A DNA stretch of 64,000 bases from Clarireedia homoeocarpa (Eukaryota > Ascomycota > Leotiomycetes > Helotiales > Rutstroemiaceae). The notes under the pieces were generated by a model. The model worked only from the letters and a program-made list of their open reading frames with translations. It was not told the origin of the DNA and searched no databases. A program made the translations under genes and the position numbers. The first letter of the stretch is position 1. Every line of letters starts with the position of its first letter. Shown piece after piece: positions 1-11,704 of the stretch. The DNA lies in assembly GCA_001465935.1 (NCBI GenBank), contig LNKV01000023.1, forward strand, positions 124,001 to 188,000. The letters are read 5' to 3'.

Positions 1-368
1 AAGACATATACTGCGCTGGCAAAGATCAATTGATTGAAGCACGTCCAATCCGAGAAATATCGATTCCTAATATTGCGGACGTCTTGCTTGAGTAGTCTGA
101 AAGGTCGCAGCTTTCCATTGGGCGCAAAGAGCTTCTTCAACTTGACTGTGAAGGGCTTCTTTCCGACTGGCGCCATGTCGGTATACGTGATATCGGCTTG
201 TTCGTGCCTTTCCTTGTCGAATGCAGTCTCAGCCTGCGGGCCTTGATCGGGATGTGACGATGGAGATGCATGGTTCCTGGCATTCGTTTGTGAGATGGAA
301 GAGTTATCGGAAATTGGGATCATGGTAGATGCTGAACTATTGTTCGCCGCAGTCTCGCTTCCCGACAT
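1..368 (-). CDS. Bor1-like anion (borate/bicarbonate) transporter, N-terminus, partial
   Basis: The frame starts with ATG at 368 and stays open to the left edge, so about 122 residues are visible and the rest lies outside the window. The first 75 residues are hydrophilic and rich in Ser, Asn and Gln, as in a cytosolic tail. They are followed by a Lys/Arg-rich stretch and then the block LLKQDVRNIRNRYFSDWTCF, continuing into NQLIFASAVYV. That block is the junction before the first membrane helix in fungal HCO3-transporter (PF00955) proteins of the Bor1 type, which export borate or related anions at the plasma membrane. The family assignment rests on this signature from memory. Transport activity and substrate are inferred. 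No intron is seen in the visible part. Confidence 0.8.
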   Translation of the reverse strand, partial: MSGSETAANNSSASTMIPISDNSSISQTNARNHASPSSHPDQGPQAETAFDKERHEQADITYTDMAPVGKKPFTVKLKKLFAPNGKLRPFRLLKQDVRNIRNRYFSDWTCFNQLIFASAVYV

Positions 369-889
369 GATTGAATAGAATGGCTCTCGAGGTCAAAGAA
401 GCATTTTGTAGTGTAAGATGCGATGCCTCAACAGATATATAACCGATATACAAGTATAACAGATATATAACCGCCATGATATTACTTGCCTCCTTGTTTT
501 TAGACTCGAGACACGCCGACGAGGAAATAAACTTTCAACGGGTGGGGCCAAGACATGGGAATCGGGGACTGATGGCCCAACATAGCGGTAGAAGAGAGTT
601 GGCAGCCCAATGATGATAAGATTCCGAGCTAGAGAATCTCTCTAGCTCCGGCTTGTAACACGAAAAGGGGTCCATGCTCGCTTCTAGGACGGTGAGAACA
701 TTCCAACATGACAACATTCATGAATCGACCCACGGTAACAACATTCCACCATTCCGACTGCTCAGCCACGACACCGCTTCTTCGTCAAGGCTCTTGCAAC
801 CTCTCGAGATACTTTGTACAAGCAAGATTACGAGCACTCATATGTGCAAGGTTGAGTATGAGTAACCTCATATAAGTATTTCCAGGGTC

Positions 890-928
<39 letters not shown>

Positions 929-1050
929 GCCCGTGTAGATCTATTGTTCGTCCAATAACAATGGCAGGTCTCGTTTTTCAAGGGACCCTCAATGTCGTCA
1001 TGAAGAATTTTATTGGCTGCTTCTCATTTCTTCTCAGCCTCGTCTCAAAT
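369..1050. other. Intergenic region with a 37-base T tract
   Basis: No coding frame is convincing here. The stretch lies between the divergently transcribed transporter and MTG1, so it must hold both promoters. The main landmark is an uninterrupted run of 37 T at 891-927. Around 430-480 there is a short imperfect duplication of 'acagatatataaccg'. Confidence 0.7.
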
Positions 1051-1252
1051 TTTATGCCGAGCCGTGCATTAGACGAACAGGACTCAAGGAGGGGTTCTTG
1101 AACTCGAGATCTACAGAAAAAGTAAACAAGCATCGATACACCAGTTGCAACGTTTATGCCGAGCGTGCATTAGACGAACAGGACTCAAGGAGCGGTTCTT
1201 GAACTCGAGATCTACACAACAAGTAAACAAGCATCGATACACCAATTGCAAT
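1051..1252. repeat. Two-copy tandem duplication, about 102 bp per unit, upstream of MTG1
   Basis: Copy one begins at 1051 and copy two at 1153, both with 'tttatgccgag'. They end with 'accagttgcaa' and 'accaattgcaa'. The copies differ by one indel and a handful of substitutions. The array ends about 40 bases before the MTG1 start codon, so it lies in the promoter or 5' leader. Confidence 0.9.
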
Positions 1253-1294
1253 GCTTCCTCGATAACATACAAAGTATACTGATCCGCCACCACA

Positions 1295-2385
1295 ATGGCA
1301 CAGTTCATACCTCGTACCGCCTTCCCCACTCAATTGTCCCTCCCCCGCTCCTACTATCTCGGCCATCATGCATCCGGTCTCTCGAAAATGAAGACTATGC
1401 TCTCATCTATCGACCTCATAATAGAATGTCGAGATTACCGTGTACCACTTACTTCCCGCAACCCTCTGTTTGAGCAATCTCTCGCTGGTCGAGAACGAGT
1501 GATTGTATATACAAAGCGCGATTTGGGTAGTAATGAAAAGCCGGCAGACAAAAAGGTAGGTAGCATGCCGCTCGTTCAATTCATACAAAGCTCAGTACTT
1601 ATGCTAAATATTGCTAGAGAGAAGCAATAATAAAAGACTGGCACAAACCCTCCTCCGTCCTTTTCTCCTCCCATAAATCTAAACGCGACATCCAGACTAT
1701 CCTTTCCCTCTGCAAAGAACACGGCGAACGGCACTTCTCGCTCACTGGCTCACGAATCCTCGTAGTTGGCATGCCGAATGTTGGAAAGTCATCTCTTCTC
1801 AATGCATTGCGGATGGCAGGTGTGCAACGTGGAAAGGCCGCCTTCACTGGCGCGCAACCTGGAGTTACGAGGAAAATCGCATCGGGCGTGAAGATTGTGG
1901 ATCCAGATCGCGAAAAGGGCACGGAGGGTGTATATTTGGTCGATACGCCAGGTGTGTTCGTGCCGTTTGTACCAGATGCGGATAGTATGTTGAAGCTGGC
2001 TCTGGTGGGCAGTGTGAAGGATACGATTATTGCGCCGACGACATTGGCAGATTATTTGCTTTTCCATATCAATTTAAAGGAAGGCCCGAAGGTGTATGCT
2101 GAGTACTCTCCGGAAACGAATGATGTTATGGAGTTCTTGGAGGGTGTATGCAGGAAGACAGGCAGATTGGGTAAAGGGGGGGTTCCGGATCTCGAAGCAG
2201 CGGCGCTGTGGATCATACAAAGGTGGAGACAGGGAAACCTGGGGACATTCATCCTGGATGAGGTAGAAGAAGACGGTCTACAAAAGAAAATGGCGGAGGA
2301 GGTGAGGATGAGTGTCAGTCAAGCGAGAAAACAGAAGAAGGACATTCAACGTATTAAGGCTAAGTCACGACAAGCTGCGGAATGA
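1295..2385 (+). CDS. mtg1: Mitochondrial ribosome-associated GTPase 1 (Mtg1)
   Basis: Exons 1295-1555 and 1618-2385 join in phase 0 across a 62 bp intron (donor gtaggt, branch-like tgctaaat, acceptor ctag), giving 342 residues. The G motifs are in circularly permuted order, as in the YlqF/MTG1 family. TKRD (G4) is near residues 73-76, the P-loop GMPNVGKSS (G1) near 138-146, and DTPG (G3) near 196-199. Mtg1 works on the matrix side of the mitochondrial inner membrane in assembly of the large mitoribosomal subunit. The length fits the family. The N-terminus, MAQFIPRTAF, is basic and amphipathic enough to be a targeting peptide. The C-terminus is Lys/Arg-rich. The chosen ATG is the first in frame after the upstream tandem duplication. 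Confidence 0.93.
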
Positions 2386-3314
2386 GAACACGATGCTTTG
2401 TCTTTTCTTCAAGACTAGACAAGCCAGTCTATCAACCGCAGGAAGGGTACGCCCAACTCATCTCAATATTATCTGCCGGAGCATCAGTAAAGTAGAATAC
2501 GGCGGGATAACAACGCTAGTACAGCGGGTGGAATCTCATCACCCTCTTACATCTCTGGACGGCACAGGCATAAGCTATGTCTATGCTTCACGCAAAACAG
2601 GGAAAGGGGGTCTAGAGACAGATCCTGCTTGTCAGTTAAGAGACTCGCAGTGGTCAGAACATCCAGCTTGAGATCAACATGTCTAAGTTACTCCCACCTA
2701 TGGAACCCGGACGGTATCTCTCCTCAAGTAAGTCAGGACTCCCTGTAGGCAAGGCATATATCGACAACAGATTTCTACTTGAGTGCTGTACGCTTGCCAA
2801 CTTCATGTGGCCCCGAAGAACAGGGATGGCCATGATACGGCATCTATCATCTAGTGTTTTTGGAAGGCATGCTTAGTAAAGCCTAGAGGATACTAGAGTT
2901 TATATCTAAAGATTAAAAAGCATTTTCGGTCGTCACATCTTCCTTATGCCCCTTTCAAGGTTTTGTGGTAGATAGCAGTAATTATGAAGGCCCGTGGCTA
3001 CCAACACGCAAGTACCAACATTTTATATTATCATATTACAACTTGAGTGCGAGCAGCGTCTGATATCACGTTTGTCAGTTGGTATCACAGTTGTCCATGA
3101 AAAGATCTGCAACCAAAGCATGAATTTGGGGGGTACATTGCGTTAGCTGCTGGCCGATTACTCATCACCACCTACATCATCTACATTTATAATCCACCTT
3201 CCAATTCAAACACTCCTCGGATTCTAATTCTCTACCAGTCGCTTACAAGAAGATCAAACACCATGTGCAACTTGTGTTCATTAGCAGCACTGTTATCAGA
3301 TCCGGGAACAGAAA
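2386..3314. other. Intergenic region
   Basis: This holds the 3' flank of MTG1 and the 5' region of the next gene. Short open frames occur but have no recognisable content. CT-rich, AT-rich sequence with 'ctacatcatctacatttat' near 3170-3190 suggests a leader for the gene starting at 3315. Confidence 0.5.
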
Positions 3315-5296
3315 ATGGAAGATCCCCAAGTCGATGGAAAAGCCTCCTTCGGAGCTGAAAGTACCACAATCGATAATAACCAATTAAACATACCAAACCC
3401 AAATGATTCGAAATTTATCAATATCACAGACCCTGTTCCGTTTGATAAAGAGACAAGAACGAAGGTTAGGGTGGAGGTTATGAGGGATTACCATCGGAAG
3501 AGAATTCAGAAAGGTGGCTCAAGTGCAACTGTGGGAGGGAACGACGATGGAGTGAAGAAGCATGAATCAGTCGATCCAAAGTCTCGGATGACAAAGTTTA
3601 GATTAGATTCCGAGAAGAGTTTGACGCCGTGGAAGCCATTGACGAAGAGGAGGAAGAGGAAAAGAGGTGGAGATGAGGAAGTGGTAAGGTTGGATGTGTG
3701 CTTTGGGGTTGAAGCTGAGGAAGAAGGGCGTTTGGCGACCCAAGGAGGAAATCGCCATATAAGGAGTAGTGAGAGGTCCGATGTATGGATGGGGGTTGAA
3801 GATCTCAATGCTGCTGCACTGCAGCATTGGGATCCATCGATACTTTACAGCCCCTCGTCTTCCACAGTCGACCCCTTTGCTTCAACGTCAGTTCTTATAA
3901 CACCGCGCATTCAAGTGCTTCTCTATCACTACTGTGAGTTCCACGCCCTTGTAGCTTTCCCTTCTGTGTTCTTGGTCCTTTATTCAAGCTCGTTTCAATC
4001 TTCACGAAAACTCACAATTCTCCCATCTACAAGTCTCACTCCGACTCCCATCATCCTGGATGATGATGCCAATGCGGCACGCCTTTTTTGCTCTCAGTAT
4101 CCACGACGATGCTCTCTTCTACACATATCTCTCACATTACGCCGCTAGCTACCATTCACATTTCCGAACTGGTTCTTCGCTTGAAAGCGTCTTTTATCGG
4201 AGTCGAGCTATTGAGTTGGTGAATGCACGATTGATGACGCAGGATTTGAATGAAGGAACAGTGGCTGCGGTGGCTAATATGGCGATTTATGATGTGAGTT
4301 TGTATTACTTGCTTTCCTTCTTTTTGAGCATGGGAAATGATGAGAAAGGAAAACCAGAATTGACAAGATGGAATGAAATAGTCATCAAATGGCTCAAAAG
4401 AGAGCATGAAAGTCCATCTGCAGGGTTTGAGAAAAATGGTGGAACTTCGTGGTGGTTTACAAGAAGGGGGGTTTTCACAGCACATTCAACGACTAATTGC
4501 TTGGTAAGGTTTTTTCATCCCAAAGATCCGGCAATCTCTTTCACTCCAAAATTTCAAGGATATAAGCTAACACCGAAATCCCAGGACCGATATCAATACG
4601 GCTAATATTCTCTCCGAAAAGCCTCACTTTCCACCACTCACTCTTGGCCTACTAACATCCATAAACGACCCTTCATCGACAGCAACACCAACCCTTGACA
4701 ATATCCTAAGTACCTTACGCATACTATCACAAACCCCACCTGTCACTAACACTATCAATTCTTTCCCACACGCACAAAACTCCTTCTTCTACAGTGACCA
4801 AATCTACCACATCCAACGCCATCTCATCGATCTCTCTCATCCTACACCCTCACCGTCTCCTCCTTCCCATTCCCCTCACTCATACCCACCACTCTCTGCC
4901 TCCGCCTCCTCAACCCCAGCCTTCGCCCTCGCCCTCCTAATCTTCTCCTACCGCTGTCTCCGCGACATATCCTTCACTTTTAACATTATGCATACCTTTG
5001 CCGAGCGATTAAAGCATGCCGTTCTTGCTCTTTCTCTCCCCCCTTCTGATTCCGTTTCTACGGAGAAAACTCTCTGGATCCTTACACTCGGTGCGATGGT
5101 ATCAGAAAACAAACCTTCGCATGGGTTTTTTGTGCAGAGGCTTAGAGAGATGAGGAAAAGGGTCGTGTGGAGGATGGGAGGAGAGGAAGGTGGAGGATGG
5201 ACGGAGGGGAGGGAGGTTCTGGGAAGGGTGTTGTGGCATGGGGAGTTGGATGAGGTTGGGGAGCGGGTGTGGAAAGAGTCGGGAGTGGGGGCTTAG
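3315..5296 (+). CDS. Fungal-specific transcription factor-like protein (DUF3468/Fungal_trans_2 type)
   Basis: Four exons (3315-3933, 4034-4293, 4382-4503, 4585-5296) join in consistent phase and encode about 570 residues. The N-terminus carries FINITDPVPF (residues 34-43) followed by RTKVRVEVMRDYHRKR, and a basic patch KRRKRKRG lies further on. This layout is common in ascomycete proteins that keep the regulatory half of Zn2Cys6 factors but lack the zinc cluster. The middle holds ILYSPSSSTVDPFAS and the helical region MKVHLQGLRKMVELRGGL, typical of PF11951. No Zn2Cys6 cluster is visible, so DNA binding is doubtful and a role as cofactor or relic regulator is inferred. The third acceptor (4380-4381) was preferred over one 21 bases downstream because it restores an Asn-Gly before the helix. 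Targets are unknown. Confidence 0.8.
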
Positions 5297-5875
5297 GGGT
5301 GCTGGGCGGAAGGGTCGAAGATGATAGATAGATATAACACTTGTTGAGGATATCTCAACATTCTTCTGGCGAACATAGAGAGAGAGAAAAACGTAACTAG
5401 ATTTAAATACCTACTATAAAGATCTCAATTGTATAATAGCACTAAAAGTCCAAAATCAATTCGAATAACAAGATTCAAACACTTGGTATAATTATCTTTC
5501 TCTCACATCGCGTGATCGGCTAGCAGCTCATGCATGCAATATAATATACCTCAAAAAATCCGTGCTTTTGGCAGCAGCTTCTCAGATCTGCATAGAGGCC
5601 GCAACAATATATCAAGCCAAACAAGGCTCCATAAAAACTCACCTATGGAGGTCCTAACAAGGATGGATAGATTCCTTTCATCGTCGTCTGAATATTCGCC
5701 GGCAGTGAGTGAGTGAGTGAGCAAAAACCTCAACAGCCCGACCAAAGCAACGCTTGGGAATGCGACGAACGGATACTCTCGACCGATGCAGGAGATGGCA
5801 AAAATCCCCGAGGACCTCATGACGTTCGGCGGCCAGGAGGGAGACGCAGACGCAGCACCAGCACCACAACGCTAG
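5297..5875. other. Intergenic, AT-rich 3' flank
   Basis: AT-rich sequence follows the transcription factor stop codon. A (gtga)n run sits at 5704-5720. From about 5717 an open frame in the same register as the downstream ankyrin repeats runs to an in-frame TAG at 5873-5875. It is probably the degraded upstream part of that relic. Confidence 0.5.
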
Positions 5876-6803
5876 GAGGGAAGCGGCCCGTGGAACTGTC
5901 GGCATGAGCGGAGTTTATTGTTGGCGGCGGCGGCTATGAATGGGGATGAGGCTGCTGTGCGGTTGCTACTTGAGGAAGGTGCTGATATCGAGGCGAAGGA
6001 CAACTCTAGTTTTACGCCGCTGTTATGGGCCGCTCGAAATGTATATCAAAGCATCGTGGAGCTTTCTACTGCGGGAAAATGCTAATATTGAGGAGAAGGA
6101 CAGCCATGGCTGGACACCGTTATTTTGGGCCGCCGAGAATGGTCATAAGGCTGTTGTACGGCTGCTTCTTGAGAATGGCGCCGATGCAGAGACGAAGGAT
6201 GACCATGGCTTGACGCTGTTGCTATATGCTACCAAAAACGGGCGTGAGTCCATTGTGCAGCTGCTAGAAGGCTTGGAAGACTTCCATGGTGAAGAACTCG
6301 GCGCGAATGAGCTTGACTTTGATGGTGAATGTGGCTGGCAACCGGTGGGTTCCCATCGTGCGGTGGGGCTCTACTACAGAGGAAAATATACGCGCGGCGA
6401 ACTTATGAAACGCCTCACTGGAAAACTGCACAATGAGATGAAATTTGGTCTTGCCGAACAATTCTTACATAGCAGTCTTCTCTGGCAACGTGCGAGATGG
6501 CAAGGTATCCGTTTTGATGGACTCGCCAGTTGACGAGGATGAGGAAAGGAAGAGAGGATGGTTGAGACTCGATGGAGCTGATGGTGAGCTAACATCGGTA
6601 AGGTGCGTTGTGGTTGGTATAGAGAAGAGCGAATTAAAACGGGGCGAAACTCTGAATACAGTATGTGCTACGTGCTCATCGTTCAACCGGTCGAGGATTT
6701 GGGAGAGAAGCGCGGCCGGTTGTATGAAAGAGTCGGTACTGGCTTCATTCACAAGAGCCAGATCTCCTTTGATGAGAAAGCGGTCATCGGGTGGATTGTC
6801 TAG
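5876..6803 (+). pseudogene. Decayed ankyrin-repeat / HET-type gene
   Basis: The pieces of one protein lie in three frames. From 5876 one frame gives ankyrin repeats (AAVRLLLEEGADIEAKD, then TPLLWAARN) until one extra T near 6069 shifts the frame. The next frame continues with LLRENANIEEKD and the well-formed repeats TPLFWAAENGHKAVVRLLLENG and LLLYATKNG up to about 6260. Further on, GWLRLDG...SVRCVVVGI (about 6550-6630) and, after another shift near 6660, CYVLIVQPVED and LYERVGTGFIH resemble the C-terminal half of HET (heterokaryon incompatibility) proteins. An in-frame TAG at 5873 lies just upstream. The HET domain proper is absent. In intact relatives such proteins act in non-self recognition cell death. 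This copy looks inactive. The ankyrin call is firm and the HET link is inferred from motif likeness. Confidence 0.75.
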
Positions 6804-7015
6804 CGACAGTTTACCATAGGATGTGTTTCACTACAGAACTCAAAAAAGTACAGTAGTGTAGTCAAAAAATTACTGTTTTCAAGCTAGTTGTGCTTACACT
6901 TGTATCAAACCAACCTATTCCCTCACTCCCTCTCTTTTTCATAATCGCCGGAAGAAGAAATGGCAAAGTAAGTAGGAAACGTCCCCTCACTCCAAGCCCC
7001 CTTTTAAAGCCCCCC

Positions 7016-8833
7016 TTAATCCTTAACCGGCTTACAAAATACCCTCAAATGCTCCCCCAAGAAATACGGCAAGAAATGAGAATGCCACTTCACATCCACC
7101 GCCTTCGCGCCTCCCATATCAAGCTGCATATCGAATCGTCGAAATAGCCCCGCGAACACCAAGTATAATTCACACCACGCTAGATTCTGGCCCAAGCACA
7201 TCCGCGGGCCGCGACTAAATGATATAAGCCATTTATCTAATTCCGAGTTTGGTTCGAGCCAGCGCTCGGGAGTGAATGATTCTGGGGAGGGGAATATTTC
7301 TGGAGAGTAGTGCACAAAACAGGGGGTGACAGAGACGATAGTTTGCGCGGGTACGAAGTGCTTGTTGATAGTGGCGCCGGGGGATGGCACGATGCGTGGT
7401 AGACCGATGGCGACACCGCCGGGGCCGATGCGCAAGGATTCTTTGATGACGGCGGTGAGGTAGGGGAGTTTTTCTAGGTCTTCGAATCTGGGGGGTGGGG
7501 AGTTGAGGTCAGGCCAGATGGAGCGGAGCTCGGATTGCAGGCGTTGGACCATGGGGGGGTTGTCGAGGAGGTGGTGGATGCCGAGCATGGTGGCGTTGCT
7601 GGTGGTGTCGACACCGCCGAAGATGAGGGCTTGGGCTTCGTCCATGAGGTAGCGTTTTTGGTTAACGGGGGACCCGCGGTTCGGGGACGGGTTGAGCAGT
7701 TCGTGGAAGACGGTGCGGTGGGGGGCATGTTGGAGTGTTTCGGGAGAGGAGAGCAAATCTTGGACTTGGGCGGCGATCATGTGGTGGAGATTGGCGAGGC
7801 CAGCGGTTTTGGGGGAGAGAAGGGCGGAGAGGCGCGTCGAGAGGGAGGTTATGAGGATCCGGAGGATAGGGAAGTGTTTGAAGAGGGGGTTGGTGCCGTG
7901 GGTGGCTTCCATGGAGAGGATGATGGGGGATTGGAAGTCTGGGATGGAGAGGGCGTTAGAGGAGGTCGCGAAGCAGTAGGACGTTATAGCGTCGAGAGCA
8001 AAACAACGAAGTCCGAGGAAGAGATTAGAGGATTGGTTGGTAGAATTATTTACGGTTAAGACTTCGCATAGTCGGTCGATCTAGTGGGGGTTGTTAGAAA
8101 GATTTGATAGAGGCGTTGAGGAAACAATACCTTGCTTTGGATGAGTCCTTGCATCTCACATATGGAGCGACGAGAGAAGAGTGGCTGCATGATATCTTTT
8201 CGTTTTTTCGCGTCGGCATATTTAAGGAATGCCACTGAAGAATGATCTGCTACTAATGCGCCGTAGGTGGAAGCCTCCTTGTCCCACCGATTGCTATTAT
8301 TGTAGATATCATGATATGCTGCTGGATCTGAGAAGTGAAGCTATCCACGTGTTAGAAGCAATATTCTGGTATGGGTTCACGATTTCGATCATGGGGGAAT
8401 GAGATTCAACGCTGAAAGTAAACAAGAAAGAACGAGCACTGAAAACTACAGCAGTTCATCCATATAAAATCAAGTTATAAAGGAAACCATTCATACCTCA
8501 TTCGGTCCAACTCTCACCACACTACCTACATCAGTCCTCTCACATCAGCATTCAGTAGTTCCCCATGTCGCTCCAACGTTCACCAAAGGACAGCCCACCG
8601 TATTTCTTGTGCAACATCTCCAAATGATGAGTCCAAGAAACTCCCTTGAAAAATTCATAATAAGTCTTGTACCAGTTGGTAAAACGTGCCCACCATGGAC
8701 CAGCAAACTTGGGCAGCGGGTCCCAAATCAAGTTCTCGATGAAGTGATAGACTGAGTGGGAAAGTTGGTGTGATACGACTCCTACTATGAGCAGTATGAT
8801 GACCTTTGCGTCGATGTCGAAGAGGAAGGGCAT
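7016..8833 (-). CDS. Cytochrome P450 monooxygenase (microsomal, E-class)
   Basis: Exons on the minus strand (8833-8599, 8525-8497, 8340-8131, 8080-7016) join in phase to give about 512 residues, a normal P450 length. The N-terminus MPFLFDIDAKVIILLIVGVV is a membrane anchor, followed by a Pro-rich hinge (DPLPKFAGPWW). RVGPNELHFSDPAAY spans the second and third exons. The I-helix motif GGVDTTS is near residues 313-319, ESLR of the K-helix at 372-375, PERW at 429-432, and the heme loop FSRGPRMCLG with its Cys ligand near 453. All catalytic landmarks are intact. This is an ER-bound haem oxygenase that needs an NADPH-P450 reductase. The substrate cannot be told. No biosynthetic core enzyme is adjacent, so cluster membership is not supported. 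The first donor (gtgggc) is unusual, but the 29 bp exon it leads to restores the conserved GSVVRVGPNE. Confidence 0.9.
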
Positions 8834-9947
8834 TTTGAGGGTGTATTTTTTGAATCTAGGGGAGAGCACGTGTTCTGTGTAGTGGGGAGAAGATGGGGAG
8901 AAAGGTATAGGACCAGGCGGGGTAGGTAGATGGCACCGAGAGAGTAAGATGATTGCCCGAGACATGTTTTTCCGAAGCTTATTCCGAATTGGCTGTGAAC
9001 TGGAAGTCGACCAATCAGGAGCCGAGAAATGGGCAGTCACGTTCGTCAGCCGTCGAGGCATAACTCAGCACATAAACATAAATTCTGGCGTAAGCAGATT
9101 CTAGCCATGACAGAACTTGCACCAATTCACACCAATTCACACAAAAGAACTGCTCTCGATTGCCAGCAAGTAACACGGCCATCGATGTCTTCTATATAGT
9201 ACAATAAACACGGTAAGTATCCCCAATCGGCACCTCTGGCGCCGCGAAGACATGCTGACACCGAAAAAGCCGACTGGACATACGGGGGCCCCTATTACAT
9301 CAGTTCTTCGAGGTGTACTGTACCCATGGGGCTGAGCGCCTCTGATCGACACCATTATTCAGCGAACCACATATACCCCATTGCAGCCGTATAATTTTTG
9401 TCATCCATCTCATTTTACTTTCCCTGCATCTCTCCTTAGCCATGAGCCTCATCCCAATCTCCTATCCTTACCCATCTCCAGATTCCAGCCCCCAACATAT
9501 AGACGGCGAATTCCCCAATGCGGCAAATGCATGGGTACTTATGCATAAAATAGCGACCGCCACGTTGTCGGCATGGAGATAGGCTACTCTTTGCATGTGA
9601 CTGACTAAGAGGTCTGGGTTTTACAAAGATTATTAATCCCGAGAGTGCAGCTGAAGTTCCCCTGCCATGTTTATTTCATGAATGTATGCTGTTACGAGGG
9701 TTCCAGTGAATCAGGTCGTTGTTTCATGCAGGCCTAGTAAGCCGTAGACTGGAAGTTTCCTTTAGATTTCGGTGGAATGTTACGGTGACTAACCTGATTC
9801 CCGGTAGCGCACATGTCCTTCTTGTATGTGGCTGATGTCTATTTTTGCCTTGCCGTCATAAGAGACATACAATATAAAGGATGACGGTAGGTCATGTTCA
9901 CTTCTCTGTTCTTGTGTTTGGTGTTGAACAGCACGAAATATTCCACA
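8834..9947. other. Intergenic region between divergent genes
   Basis: This contains the promoters of the P450 (-) and of the four-helix membrane protein (+). An open frame extends upstream of the P450 ATG to about 9061 but lacks the expected anchor sequence and is probably leader. No repeats or RNA genes are seen. Confidence 0.5.
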
Positions 9948-11049
9948 ATGTTGAAGTCAAAGTACGACGTTGTCCCCCAGCCTCCATTGACACCACTGAC
10001 ACCACTGACTCCTGGAACTCCTTCGACACCTGGGACACCGCAGTATGGTGAAAAGCATCCTTTGACGGGTCATTCTTCCTACAACAAATATCCTCGGACC
10101 CCACCGCCTCATGATTACGATACTCGAGCGTTACACCCTCCACCTACTTATGCTCCCGTTGCAAACAATGCATATGACCTCAGTGTCGTGAATGCCCAAC
10201 CAACAAGTCTCCTCCACCAAGACCTCCTAAAGCGAGATCGAGTAAGTCCCTCACAAACCCCCTCCTTCTCCATGATCCACACTAACCCCCCACTCCAAGA
10301 AACTCAAAACTACAATCCGCGTCCTCCGACTCTTCTCCCGCATCATCCTCACCCTCCTCACCATCGCCATCACCACCCAAGAAGGCCTCACGGTCGTCAC
10401 TTTCTTCCGCACCCGCAACGACATGCAAACCCCGCCCGGCGCCGCTGCCCCCCGCGGACCCTGGGCCAAACAAACCGAAGACTGGTCCGCGCTGCTGCTC
10501 TTCTCCACCGGCGCCGTAACCTCCATCCTCGGGCTCGTGTCCATCCTCGCGTATGCAATCTCGACGAAAGCATCCAATCGTGTGAGTAGCGTGCAGACGA
10601 AATTCGGCATCGCGGTCGAGGCCGTGCATATGCTGGTTTGGGTCGGGGTCGCGGTAGCGTATCGCCTGGCGAAGAATGGGAAAGATCTATGGGGGTGGGC
10701 GTGTAGTCCGGCAGCGGATCGGATTCAGCCGACGTTTCAGGGGGTGGTGAATTTTGGAGAGGTTTGCAATAGGAGTGTATGTGTTCTTCTTTCTTTACCT
10801 TGAACATCTTTTCTTTTCTTTTTACTATACTTTCTTTTCCCTCGATCTGCCCCCCGCCTCTATTTCACTCCCTCCCACAATCCCCACAACGCAAAACTAA
10901 CTTTTCGATAAAAACAGGGCGTCAACTTCAAGCTCTCCATCGCCAATTCCGCTCTCCAGATTGCTAGTCTAGGCATCTGGATCCTGGTGTACAAGAGACT
11001 GCGAACCCAGAAATGGCTGAAGAAGGTGCAGATGGAGCCGAATATGTAA
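9948..11049 (+). CDS. Four-transmembrane integral membrane protein, uncharacterised
   Basis: Exons 9948-10241, 10300-10776 and 10918-11049 join in phase 0 and encode 300 residues. The first 95 residues are Pro/Thr-rich and cytosolic in character, with a tandem TPLTPLTPGTPSTPGTPQ. Four hydrophobic helices follow, around IILTLLTIAITT, LLLFSTGAVTSILGLVSILAYA, FGIAVEAVHMLVWVGVAVAY and ANSALQIASLGIWILVY. The tail is short and basic. The layout (disordered N-tail plus four helices) is that of many ascomycete MARVEL-like membrane proteins, but no family signature is certain. An in-frame ATG at 9894 would add 18 residues. 9948 was preferred because it is preceded by 'cacaatg' and starts the hydrophilic tail directly. 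Function unknown. Confidence 0.75.
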
Positions 11050-11581
11050 TTACCTTTTTGTTTTCTTTTCCCCCACCCCCCAACCTCCCGGCGTTATTTT
11101 GGATTGTTGGAAATATATTTGTGTTTGATCATCAAGGGAGAAGTGGCTGGTTGGCTAGCTGGCTGGTTGGTTGGTAGAAAACGGGGAGGTTTAATAAATA
11201 GGTACTCATAAGCACAATTAAGTCGACCTACCCACCAACCAACCAAGTCTCTCCCACAGAACGATGCGCTGTGATGGCGACTCAGGCCAGAGACTTACTT
11301 CATCTATGTATGTATGTATGTATGTATCTACCTATGAGGTCAGATTACAATAAAATCGGCAGAGAGAAAAAAATTAAATAAGTGCAGCATAACGCACCTC
11401 CCGCATCACATCACCAGTTCCACCCACATTAATCGGAGACCTAACCCTATCGAAAATTAAAATGCAAGTGTGAATGCACACACACAACATCTAACGACCA
11501 GAGAGCAAGAGCATAGTACAGTACAGTACAGTGGGGGTATCTGCCGGCTTTGAGAACAAGAAGTGCCAGCCAGCATGTGTG

Positions 11582-11613
<32 letters not shown>

Positions 11614-11704
11614 CCATCCAGACAATCGACATCCATACTAGCTGCAACTCGAACTCCAAATCCAGCTTACAAACATCCATCCTCAAGTAAACCAGCCACC
11701 CAAG
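11050..11704. other. Intergenic region with several simple repeats
   Basis: The 3' flanks of two convergent genes. It holds a (gctg/gttg) stretch at 11142-11175, (gtat)n at about 11305-11327, (agtac)n near 11516-11530, and a 30-base A tract at 11582-11611. No coding potential is apparent. Confidence 0.7.

Noticed and set aside
7535..8059. 174-codon plus-strand frame rich in Gly, Glu and Val
   Set aside because: Antisense shadow of the P450 coding exon, whose motifs are clear on the minus strand.
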